Assembly: GCF_009757775.1 (NCBI RefSeq)
Contig: NZ_RHLK01000002.1
Location: forward strand, 750,113-814,112
Source: Paenibacillus lutrae
Lineage (GTDB): Bacteria > Bacillota > Bacilli > Paenibacillales > NBRC-103111
Reading direction: 5' to 3'
Length of the DNA: 64,000 nucleotides
This document shows, piece after piece, positions 56,445 through 64,000 of this stretch. Every line of letters begins with the position of its first letter. The stretch's first letter is position 1. Made by a program: the position numbers and the translations under genes. The notes beneath the pieces were generated by a model. The model ran no database searches, had not been told where the DNA came from, and saw only the letters and a program-made list of their open reading frames with translations.

Positions 56445-58016
56445 TTAGTTGGGAAGGAAGGTGAAGCTGTCCAGAATCTCCAGCACCTCGGGGGTGTGGG
56501 CGTCTTTGTAGTCTTTCAGTACAGAGTACGAGACTTCGTACCACTGTTCTTCGGTTTCGAATACAATCGAATTGATCCAATGAGTATCAAATCCACTCTC
56601 ATAGAGTGAAGTAATTTGCTTGGCTTTATGACCATGGAAATTCGTATCGGCTTGTTTTATGATCGTGATCCCATCGCCTGCGGAGAGATTATCCTTAACC
56701 AGATTCACATACTCATCTAATGAAGTGATCTCCGGATATTCTTTTTTGTCTTCGGTTATTACAGCCAATTCATTGAGGTTAAAGGATTTCATGGCTAACT
56801 GGATAAAACCTTCATCGGTCTCCAGCTGCTTCCACTTCCCATAAGTCGTGAGCTGGGCCTTGTTATCCGCTGTCGTAAAGACCTGTTTGCTCTTGACTAT
56901 AGCCTGATTAAGGTGCGCATCCCACTCGACCCGGCACCCGGTAGATTCCGCAAGGAAACGGAGGGGCACAAACGTATAGTCCGCTATTAATGCGGGCGCA
57001 GCCGGAAGCGTGACCTCCTTACCGTCTAGATATGCTTGAGTACTACCAATCCGCATTTGGATTTGGATGTCGTCTTTGACGGCAAAGATCGTCTGAGTCT
57101 CTTCTTCCCAGGTGACCGTAAGGCCAAGCTCCTCATAGAAAGGTCTGGCTTGTACAAGCGTGGAGCCGTTAGTAAGAACAGGTGCGGCATCAAAGTTCAG
57201 TGTCTCGGCGTCCAGAAGCACACTTACCGAAGACGGCTGGGCTGGTGTATCTGTCGTTTCTTCAACGATTTTCACACCCTTGCGTTTAAGTGCCTCCAGA
57301 GTAGATTGTGCCGTGTCATCCAAAGGATTGTTATGAACGGACACTTGTTTCAGTTGAGGCAAACTAGTTAAGACACGGATATCTTGGATCTGATTGTTGT
57401 CGAGATAGAGATGGGTAAGGGTCGGATGAGCCCGCAAAGGCTCGAGATTTATAATTTGATTATGGTCCGCATTGAGCCATTCGAGCTTCAAATCAGCCAG
57501 AGGGGTTAAGTTCTCAATCCGGTTATGGCTGGCCAGCAAATCGGTCAAAGAATCCAGCTTAGCCAGAGGCAACAGATCCCGGATTTGATTGTTGCTGACT
57601 ATAAGCTTCTCCAGACGGGTCAGGCTGCTCAAAGGAGTCAGATTCTCAACTTGATTACCGTTTATAGCTAGAAAGTTAAGGTTCGTTAAAGTTTTAAGAG
57701 GCTCCAGATCCGTGATAACCTGAGCAGGCAGCATTAAGCTTCTCAGCATGCCGGCATGCTCCAGACCTTCCAGGCTGCTGATCTCATGGAGCGGAGTCTG
57801 CACGTACAGGGAGGTTAACTCCTCGAAGTCGGCTTTCGTTAAAGGATCGGCAAATTTGTTGATCTCAGATCGAATGCTCTCTTCAAGCACGCTGTCCTTG
57901 ATTGGAATCGTCTGGGCAAACGCTGCTGCCGGCTGGATCAGAAGAAACATGAGAAGAAATACAAATCCCAGCGTTAATCTGGATGACGCCTTAGGTAGAT
58001 GCAAAGCGGTACTCAC
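56445..58016 (-). CDS. Secreted leucine-rich-repeat protein with copper amine oxidase N-terminal-like domain
   Basis: The protein has about 520 residues. After a signal peptide (hydrophobic core near 15-30, cleavage near AAFAQ) it carries internalin-like LRRs (about 60-225; repeats such as LTNLNFLAINGNQVENLTPL and LTRLEKLIVSNNQIRDLLPL). A copper-amine-oxidase-N-type stalk domain follows (about 265-375, LVQARPFYEELGLTVTW and TFVPLRFLAESTGCRVEWD), and then a C-terminal domain of about 130 residues resembling PsbP-like or stress-induced secreted modules. No anchor is seen, so it is probably secreted or loosely bound to the wall. Start uncertain: GTG 58016 overlaps AAGGAG; TTG 58004 has 10 bp spacing. 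Ligand unknown. Confidence 0.87.
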   Translation of the reverse strand: MSTALHLPKASSRLTLGFVFLLMFLLIQPAAAFAQTIPIKDSVLEESIRSEINKFADPLTKADFEELTSLYVQTPLHEISSLEGLEHAGMLRSLMLPAQVITDLEPLKTLTNLNFLAINGNQVENLTPLSSLTRLEKLIVSNNQIRDLLPLAKLDSLTDLLASHNRIENLTPLADLKLEWLNADHNQIINLEPLRAHPTLTHLYLDNNQIQDIRVLTSLPQLKQVSVHNNPLDDTAQSTLEALKRKGVKIVEETTDTPAQPSSVSVLLDAETLNFDAAPVLTNGSTLVQARPFYEELGLTVTWEEETQTIFAVKDDIQIQMRIGSTQAYLDGKEVTLPAAPALIADYTFVPLRFLAESTGCRVEWDAHLNQAIVKSKQVFTTADNKAQLTTYGKWKQLETDEGFIQLAMKSFNLNELAVITEDKKEYPEITSLDEYVNLVKDNLSAGDGITIIKQADTNFHGHKAKQITSLYESGFDTHWINSIVFETEEQWYEVSYSVLKDYKDAHTPEVLEILDSFTFLPN

Positions 58017-58245
58017 TCCTTGAGGAATATTTTGTCATACGGTAATTCGTGAGAGCGGATTCGAATTCCTTTTTTATATAATCCTCCCCCTAAACTTCCT
58101 TTCGGCAGCTTATTAGGACAACTAAGAAAGCATGTACTGACAAATACGATGGAATTCAAATATGGTAAAATTCAGTAAAATGTATGCGTTTACATATTTG
58201 TGGGTGCTGCATAATAACTGTCAAAGTGAAGGGAGAAATGCAATT

Positions 58246-61200
58246 TTGCGTAGACAATCACTGCTGTCCTGTTTGCTTATTCTAACGATGATCGGCAGTC
58301 TATTCGGATTCGGAACGGCTGCCTCTGCCAATGTTCCGGCAGGAACAGGGGCTGGGGCCTTTACGCCGGAGGATTTGGGAGCTCCGGTTCAGCCTGCACA
58401 GACGCTTGATATTGTATTCGGCCAAGAGGACGGGACGAATGTTGCCTATACGACCGTAACGGGGAGCCCGTCCGCAGGTGAATCCGCCGTTTTTAACGTC
58501 ATTGATTTGGACCAGAATCGATTAGTGCGCGAGCTTCCTCTACCGGATGCAGCTAACGCATGGTCCCATGCCATCGACGCGCAGGGACGCGTATTCATTG
58601 GAGCAAGCTCCAAGATGTTTATGTACGATCCTGCAACCAAGAAAATAACCGATCTGGGCGTTCCAGTGCCCGGTACTTCCTCAATCTGGTCGCTTACAGC
58701 AGGGGATGACGGCAATGTGTATGGCGGTATTTATTCCAGCACGGTTGGCGGCCGCGTTTTCAAAATCGACGGTCAGACTTTGAAGGTGACGGATCTGCTC
58801 GGCAAGCCGGTGGACGACGGCTCGGCGCCGGGAGATGACGGCAAGACGGAGCAGTATATCCGCTCGATAGCTTTTTATAAAGGGTATTTGTATGCGGGAA
58901 CGGGCTCTATCAACGGCCGCGTCTGGAAGATTGATCCGGTGACGAAGTCGGCAGCCTCGCTTGAGCTTCCAGGAGCGCCATCGGACGCTATTTATAAGGG
59001 CAAATATAACGAGATGGGCTTCGTGTACGGGATGAATATTGTGGATCACTATCTGTTTGCATTCTATAACGGCCCGCTGATGATGCAGGTGTACGATCTG
59101 GATGCAGAGCAGTGGACGAGTGCCTCCTTTGATAATATCCGCGGGGTTCAAGCCGTAAGCGGGTATAAGAACGGTAAAGTCTACACGAGTAAAAAAGACG
59201 GCCAAATGTGGGAAATCGATCTTGCCACCATGACGGAAAAAGCAGCAATGCCGTTCAACGGCAATATCCGCACCAGTGAATGGATGAACCTGCCTAATCA
59301 TCCGGAATTCACGGCCGGTGCGATGGTTTCCGTTTCGTTCGACGGTAAAATCGTTCTCTATGATCCGGTTCAGAACAAGAGTAAATCACTGCCTCAGGTA
59401 GTCAGGGGCCAAGGAATCAATATCCAGGCTCTTGAAACCGGCCCGGACGGCAAAATTTATTTGAGTACGTACATGGGCTCCGAAGGGTCCCGGTTCGATC
59501 CGGCTACAGATAAGTTTACGAACTTCCCGCTCGGGCAGGCGGAAGGAATCGGATATGTAGGCGATACGGTCTACTTCGGCATGTACCCGAAAGCGGATAT
59601 TGAAGCGTACGATACGAAGACACCTCTGCCGACGCAGACTGGCGCTAAGCATGTCTTCAATATCGGCAATCATCAGGACAGACCCTTTATCCTGAGTGAA
59701 GGCGCGGGCAAGCTGTACATCGGTACGATTTCGGGCTACGGCTCCAACACCGGGGCGATTACGGTGTACGATCCGGAAGCGTCCAAGGCAAGCGGCCAGG
59801 CACAATTCGAAGTATTTACCGATATTGTGGCGGAGCAGAGCATTACAGGCCTTCTGTACAAGGACGGGCTTGTATACGGATCTACCAGCATCAAGGGAGG
59901 ACTTGGCGGAGAACCGGCGCCGGGAGCTGCCGCGAAGCTTTTCATATGGGATACGAAAACGAAGAAAGTGATCAAAACGTGGGAACCCGAGGTTCCGAAT
60001 ATCGGCAAATCCACCATGATCAGCGGTCTGACATTAGGACAAGACGGAATGATTTGGGCATCTGTGAACGGGATCGTGTTCTCGTTTGATCCCCTTACGC
60101 ACGAAGTCGTCAAATCGTTGAATCTCTATCCGGAAGTAAACGGGTACGGCCAATGGCGCCCCATTCACCAGCGCTGGACACAGGACGGACTGCTGCTGAC
60201 GGATACGGCAGGCAGACTGGCTGTCATTGATCCGCTGACCATGGCTTATAAGACACTGCTTGATAAAGCGACCCTGTTTACACTGGATTCGCAGGACAGA
60301 TTGTATGTGGCAAGTGCGACCAAGCTCATGCGCTACCCGAAGCCGGAGAAACCGGTAAAAGCGCCGGAATTGATCGTCTCTTACTTGAATGTTCCAAACA
60401 GCGGATTCGAGCAAAAGAACCCGGATGGCTCCATTCCGGGCTGGACAATTGAAACGCCGCTGGACAACCCTTCTTTATTCTCTGTTTCCACCGAACAGAA
60501 GAAGAGCGGAAGCAGCAGTCTGAAGCTGATTGACAACAGCACAACCGTCTCAAGCTCGGTCTACTCGGATCTTATCCCGGTAGCGGGCGGCAGAGATTAT
60601 GTGGCAACGGCTCAATTGTTCCACGGGGAACCTCCGGCTAAGCCGGCAGGCGGCAATTACAGCAGCAGCCGCTCCTCGGCAGCCGTCCGCTATTATGATG
60701 CTGCCGGCAAAGAAATTGCAGGAGCTGGTGTGACCAAGCATGTAGACTCCTCCCCCAAGAAATGGACGCAGGTAGAATTGGCCAGCAAAGCTCCGGCGAA
60801 TGCCGTAACCATGCGTGTTGTTCTCTTTGCTTCGGCCTTGTGGGTAACGACAGCGTATTATGACGATGTAACGGTCTATACGAAAATTTACGACAATGAG
60901 ATTCCGACTCTAACATTGGAATCCGATCAATTACATATAGCGGCAGAAGCGGAAGCCGTTATCAAAGCTGCTGCTCCTGTAAACACAGAAATCGTACTGA
61001 CGCAAGGTTCTAATGTAATCAGCCGCGCAGCAGGCAAGGGTACGGAGCCTGCTCTCTTTACCCTTCCTGCTGTAAGCGAGGGCAGTCATGAGTACACGGT
61101 AACGGCTCACTTGCCCGGAACCGGGGAGAAAAGTGTTTCCCGGAACATAACGGTGAGGGCCTATCCTTACACGGGGCTGGAAATTGAAGCAGATCGTATT

Positions 61201-62703
61201 AAATTGAATATAAACGATACGGTAACGGCTGTTACCTACGCGGTATACGGACCGGTCAAAGTAAATGTATCGGATCAAATTCAGTTAACGGCCGATCCGT
61301 CACACCGGGTAACGATAACGGGCAGCCAGATTACGGCAAAAGAGGCGGGATCGGTACGGCTTAATACGTTGTATGAAGGAAAGCAGGGGACACTGCTGCT
61401 GGAAGTAACTTCAGCCGATTCGGGTGGAGGCACATCTCCGGAACCGCCGGTAACGCCACCGGTAACACCACCAGTAACGCCAGAGCCGCCAGCCACACCT
61501 AACCCGGTCGACCCTAACCCGGTCGACCCTAAGCCGGAAGACTGGAAATCCGAGCAGACGGCCGGCAACCAGACCACGATCAGCGTGAACACAGATACGC
61601 TTGAGAAGTGGCTTGCTGAGCAAGGGAACCTGGACACCCTGGTGCTGGCGGCTGATTCCAAATCCGGTCAGGTACAGGTGAAACTGACAGCAGCAGCAGC
61701 GGAGCTTCTTGCGAAGCACAACCCGGCTATGACCGTCCGTGTTCAGACCCTGAACGGGACCTTCACTCTGCCGGTAAAAGTCTTGGCTTCCCGCTTGGCG
61801 GGAAGCGATTCGAATGCGGCCACAGTTCACGTGAACAAGCTTACTTCGGATCAGGCAGCACCTTATGTTCAAACTATCGCCGGCTACAATCTGGCAGCTG
61901 ATCTGGTTGATTACAGAGTCGAAGCGACCGTTAACGGCCGGACTTCGGTGATCGGTTCGCTGAATGGATATGCCGCCAGAACGATTGCAGTCAAAGAAGG
62001 CATCAACCCGGATCATCTCGTTGCGGTCATCATTGACCCTATAACCGGCAGTATACGGCCGGTGCCCGCTGCCTTCACTTCCTCGGGGGCGAAGCTCTGG
62101 TCTATGAGCGGCAGCGGCGTATTCACCGTCCTCGAGAACAAGCAGAGCTTCTCTGACGCTGCCGGCCACTGGGCTGCTGCCGACATCGGGAAGCTGGCTT
62201 CGAAGCTGATTGTCAACGGGTTGAGCGACAATGTGTTCGGCACGGAGGCTAAGCTGACGCGCGCGCAGCTGACCGCAATGCTGGTCCGTGCGCTGGGTAT
62301 CGCCGATCTCGCGGGAAGCTCATCGGGCTACAGCGATATCGGTGCATCCGCCTGGTACAGCAGCGATGTCAAAGCCGCCGCTCAGGCTGGCCTCATCCAA
62401 GGCTATGAGGACGGCACGTTCCGGCCGGAGCAAGAAATCAACCGGGAAGAAGCCGCTGTTATTATCCGGCGTGCCATTGCATTCACTAAGCAGTCCGCAA
62501 GCCGCAATGCGGGGGGACCGGCTGCTTTTGAAGATGTGCAGACCGTATCGGGCTGGGCACAGGATGCTGTAGCCGAGCTTCAGCAGATCGGTATTCTGAA
62601 CGGCAAGAACGGCAATGAATTCGAGCCCAAAGATGATGTGACTCGCGCAGAAACCGCGGCAATGATCACCCGTTTGCTGAAGTCGATCCAATTCATGAAC
62701 TAA
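58246..62703 (+). CDS. Secreted beta-propeller protein with three SLH domains
   Basis: The protein of about 1,485 residues has a signal peptide (LRRQSLLSCLLILTMIG, cleavage near ASANV) and a long beta-propeller part to about residue 735 with repeated blade motifs such as DGKIYLSTY and DGNVYGGIY. A CBM-like module begins NVPNSGFEQKNPDGSIPGW (about 745-895), followed by one or two Ig-like modules to about 1065 and a Pro-rich linker with PVTPPVTPPVTP. Three SLH domains close the protein (last 180 residues, AAGHWAAADIGKLASKLIVNG then FRPEQEINREEAAVIIRRAI). SLH domains bind pyruvylated secondary cell-wall polymer, so the protein is surface-anchored. TTG 58246 follows AGGGAG at 10 bp; the frame is open to 58162. 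The binding or catalytic target is unknown; polysaccharide is likely. Confidence 0.9.
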   Translation: MRRQSLLSCLLILTMIGSLFGFGTAASANVPAGTGAGAFTPEDLGAPVQPAQTLDIVFGQEDGTNVAYTTVTGSPSAGESAVFNVIDLDQNRLVRELPLPDAANAWSHAIDAQGRVFIGASSKMFMYDPATKKITDLGVPVPGTSSIWSLTAGDDGNVYGGIYSSTVGGRVFKIDGQTLKVTDLLGKPVDDGSAPGDDGKTEQYIRSIAFYKGYLYAGTGSINGRVWKIDPVTKSAASLELPGAPSDAIYKGKYNEMGFVYGMNIVDHYLFAFYNGPLMMQVYDLDAEQWTSASFDNIRGVQAVSGYKNGKVYTSKKDGQMWEIDLATMTEKAAMPFNGNIRTSEWMNLPNHPEFTAGAMVSVSFDGKIVLYDPVQNKSKSLPQVVRGQGINIQALETGPDGKIYLSTYMGSEGSRFDPATDKFTNFPLGQAEGIGYVGDTVYFGMYPKADIEAYDTKTPLPTQTGAKHVFNIGNHQDRPFILSEGAGKLYIGTISGYGSNTGAITVYDPEASKASGQAQFEVFTDIVAEQSITGLLYKDGLVYGSTSIKGGLGGEPAPGAAAKLFIWDTKTKKVIKTWEPEVPNIGKSTMISGLTLGQDGMIWASVNGIVFSFDPLTHEVVKSLNLYPEVNGYGQWRPIHQRWTQDGLLLTDTAGRLAVIDPLTMAYKTLLDKATLFTLDSQDRLYVASATKLMRYPKPEKPVKAPELIVSYLNVPNSGFEQKNPDGSIPGWTIETPLDNPSLFSVSTEQKKSGSSSLKLIDNSTTVSSSVYSDLIPVAGGRDYVATAQLFHGEPPAKPAGGNYSSSRSSAAVRYYDAAGKEIAGAGVTKHVDSSPKKWTQVELASKAPANAVTMRVVLFASALWVTTAYYDDVTVYTKIYDNEIPTLTLESDQLHIAAEAEAVIKAAAPVNTEIVLTQGSNVISRAAGKGTEPALFTLPAVSEGSHEYTVTAHLPGTGEKSVSRNITVRAYPYTGLEIEADRIKLNINDTVTAVTYAVYGPVKVNVSDQIQLTADPSHRVTITGSQITAKEAGSVRLNTLYEGKQGTLLLEVTSADSGGGTSPEPPVTPPVTPPVTPEPPATPNPVDPNPVDPKPEDWKSEQTAGNQTTISVNTDTLEKWLAEQGNLDTLVLAADSKSGQVQVKLTAAAAELLAKHNPAMTVRVQTLNGTFTLPVKVLASRLAGSDSNAATVHVNKLTSDQAAPYVQTIAGYNLAADLVDYRVEATVNGRTSVIGSLNGYAARTIAVKEGINPDHLVAVIIDPITGSIRPVPAAFTSSGAKLWSMSGSGVFTVLENKQSFSDAAGHWAAADIGKLASKLIVNGLSDNVFGTEAKLTRAQLTAMLVRALGIADLAGSSSGYSDIGASAWYSSDVKAAAQAGLIQGYEDGTFRPEQEINREEAAVIIRRAIAFTKQSASRNAGGPAAFEDVQTVSGWAQDAVAELQQIGILNGKNGNEFEPKDDVTRAETAAMITRLLKSIQFMN

Positions 62704-62740
62704 ATCTTAACTTGCGTTTCCCTCAAACAGCTCCAAATGA

Positions 62741-62783
62741 AAGGCCTCCTGATCCCGCCTGAGCGGTGAGAGCAGGAGGCCTT
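62741..62783. terminator. Bidirectional terminator between the SLH gene and spoVR
   Basis: Perfect 11-bp stem AAGGCCTCCTG/CAGGAGGCCTT with an inner CCGCC/GGTG-type hairpin; a modest T run. Confidence 0.75.
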
Positions 62784-62847
62784 ATTTCATTTGACGGCCC
62801 TGAGAGCGGCTGCGGCCAGATCATCCGTATCTAAGTATTCGCGACTT

Positions 62848-64000
62848 TCACAGAAATTTCCGGTGATTTTTCTTCCCGTCATAAGAGAACAGCACAGGTT
62901 TTTCCTCCACGACGCTCTGCAAATAGACCGGTTTGTTCCATAGGCGGTATAAGTAAGGCAGTGTTCTCTCCACATACTTCAGGTCCAGCTCCACGCCCTC
63001 GTAGGAATGACGAATATAGAGCTCACCGTTGCGCTGGTAATCGCCATCGAATATTTCCAGATAAGGAAATCCGCCGTTTACCCGGGAATAGACGAGCTGG
63101 TCCCGTATGTTTTTCCAGGCTTTGTCGGTAATTTTCCATTCCGGGCCTTTTTTCTCAAACACATAGAGATCCAGATCTTCAACCAGTTCCTTGGTCATGT
63201 AATTGCGGATAAAAGAAGTATCGGAGTCGAATTCGCGTACCTCGAACATTTTACTGCGGCCTTCGCCACCCGGCCGGCCGTACTTTTCCCGGTCTTCCTG
63301 CGAAGGTTTATCCCAGCGCTTTTCAATATCCTCGAAGATTTTGAGTCCGAGATAATAAGGGTTGAGCGTATGGGTGGAAGGCTGCACAACCCCCGAATTC
63401 AGCTTCGAGTATTCGATGGTTTCCTCTTCGGTCAGATCCAGTTCCCGCAGGATGCGCTGATGCCAATACGAAGCCCAGCCTTCGTTCATGATCTTCGTCT
63501 CCATCTGCGGCCAGAAGTAGAGCATTTCATCCCGCAGCATCGTCAGAATATCGCGCTGCCACTCTTCCAGATGGGGAGCGTGTTCCTGGATAAAATGAAG
63601 AATGTCTTTTTCCGGCCGGTCCGGAAACCGGCTGTTCTCCCGGCTCTCCTGGTTGTCCAGCGGCTGATTGGGATGCTCGAGGTCCCACAAGTCCTCGTAG
63701 CCCGTCCGGGGCTTCCCGTCTCTGCCCAGATGCCGCCGGTCCTTGTCGGCCTTAGTGTCTTTGCGAACACGATAAGGCTTCGTCAGACTCGGATCGACAT
63801 GCTCCTGCACAGCCAGCACGCAGTCAAGGAATTCCTCGACACGGTGAGCCCCGTATTCAATTTCATACTGCCGAACACGCTCGGCGGTAGCGGACATGCT
63901 TTCGACCATGTTGCGGTTCGTCCGTGAGAAGCGTGCATTATTCTTGAAAAAATCGCAGTGCGCCAGAACGTGCGCGACGATCAGCTTATTCTGAATAAGC
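62848..64000 (-). CDS. spoVR: SpoVR family protein (5' end beyond the window)
   Basis: The gene runs off the right edge. Its frame is open from base 63999 inwards (Leu-Ile-Gln-Asn-Lys-Leu, [18 protein letters not shown]), so the Met at 63909 is internal. About 383 residues are present of the roughly 470 expected. Family motifs are the [16 protein letters not shown] region at the window edge, [12 protein letters not shown] (here [19 protein letters not shown]), [62 protein letters not shown] and [11 protein letters not shown]. SpoVR is needed for normal spore cortex formation in Bacillus subtilis and works with PrkA and YhbH; the prkA gene of this window is 17 kb away. Confidence 0.95.
   Translation of the reverse strand, partial: LIQNKLIVAHVLAHCDFFKNNARFSRTNRNMVESMSATAERVRQYEIEYGAHRVEEFLDCVLAVQEHVDPSLTKPYRVRKDTKADKDRRHLGRDGKPRTGYEDLWDLEHPNQPLDNQESRENSRFPDRPEKDILHFIQEHAPHLEEWQRDILTMLRDEMLYFWPQMETKIMNEGWASYWHQRILRELDLTEEETIEYSKLNSGVVQPSTHTLNPYYLGLKIFEDIEKRWDKPSQEDREKYGRPGGEGRSKMFEVREFDSDTSFIRNYMTKELVEDLDLYVFEKKGPEWKITDKAWKNIRDQLVYSRVNGGFPYLEIFDGDYQRNGELYIRHSYEGVELDLKYVERTLPYLYRLWNKPVYLQSVVEEKPVLFSYDGKKNHRKFL

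Noticed and set aside
1-64000. tRNA, rRNA, prophage, plasmid or replication-origin features
   Set aside because: I saw no tRNA or rRNA signatures, integrase, phage structural genes or DnaA-box clusters; only one IS remnant indicates mobile DNA.

Overview
The window looks like a chromosomal segment of an endospore-forming Bacillota bacterium, most likely Paenibacillus or a close relative. The reasons are a GerA-type germinant receptor operon followed by a CLC_0170-type membrane protein, three YheC/YheD ATP-grasp spore coat proteins, a YjcZ-type small sporulation protein, PrkA and SpoVR, an SLH-domain surface protein, and Gram-positive style ribosome binding sites (AGGAGG) with compact hairpin terminators. 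This is inference from gene content; no 16S or other marker lies in the window.

Layout. 0-5 kb: the 3' end of a DAHP synthase gene, a glutamine synthetase of the GSI-beta type under a perfect GlnR/TnrA box, and a DUF1800/DUF1501 pair. 5-16 kb: a spore-related block with a lipoprotein, YjcZ, three YheC/YheD proteins, two tandem NlpC/P60 hydrolases and the gerA-gerB-gerC operon, which has a clear sigma-G promoter. The gerC gene carries an in-frame amber codon that cuts off its last 53 residues. An IS3-type remnant and a bacterial nitric oxide synthase follow. 17.4-29.2 kb: one gene of about 11.8 kb coding for a 3,944-residue protein with an N-terminal domain of about 345 residues and about 28 DUF11-type repeats, behind a sporulation-like -10 element. 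29-34 kb: housekeeping genes (thpR, a GNAT, serC, an orphan OmpR-type response regulator, trmL) and an ArsB/NhaD transporter.

35.2-35.9 kb is a long non-coding stretch that can fold into a closed structured RNA of about 166 nt. 36-41 kb: an AbrB-like regulator with a zinc ribbon, a DUF2500/CPBP-protease pair, small membrane proteins, a thioredoxin-reductase-like flavoprotein, a winged-helix regulator, four 38-bp tandem repeats and a DUF2161 PD-(D/E)XK protein. 41.8-45.4 kb: an ECF41 sigma factor with its AhpD-like partner behind a TGTCACA element, then prkA. 45.5-52.5 kb: a MATE pump, a Gly/Tyr-rich protein, a methyltransferase, a LacI regulator, DUF817 and YhhN membrane proteins and a 40-residue basic protein. 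52.6-54.8 kb: two metal-homeostasis units, czrA-czcD (zinc) with a TGAACA-N2-TGTTCA operator, and csoR-copZ (copper) with a CsoR operator but no adjacent copA. 55-64 kb: a WYL regulator, an LRR surface protein, a beta-propeller/SLH protein and the 3' part of spoVR.

How the parts fit: much of the window serves sporulation, germination and the spore or cell surface, mixed with housekeeping and metal-stress genes. The best candidates for something undescribed are the DUF11 megaprotein, the structured RNA near 35.5 kb and the amber-interrupted gerC.
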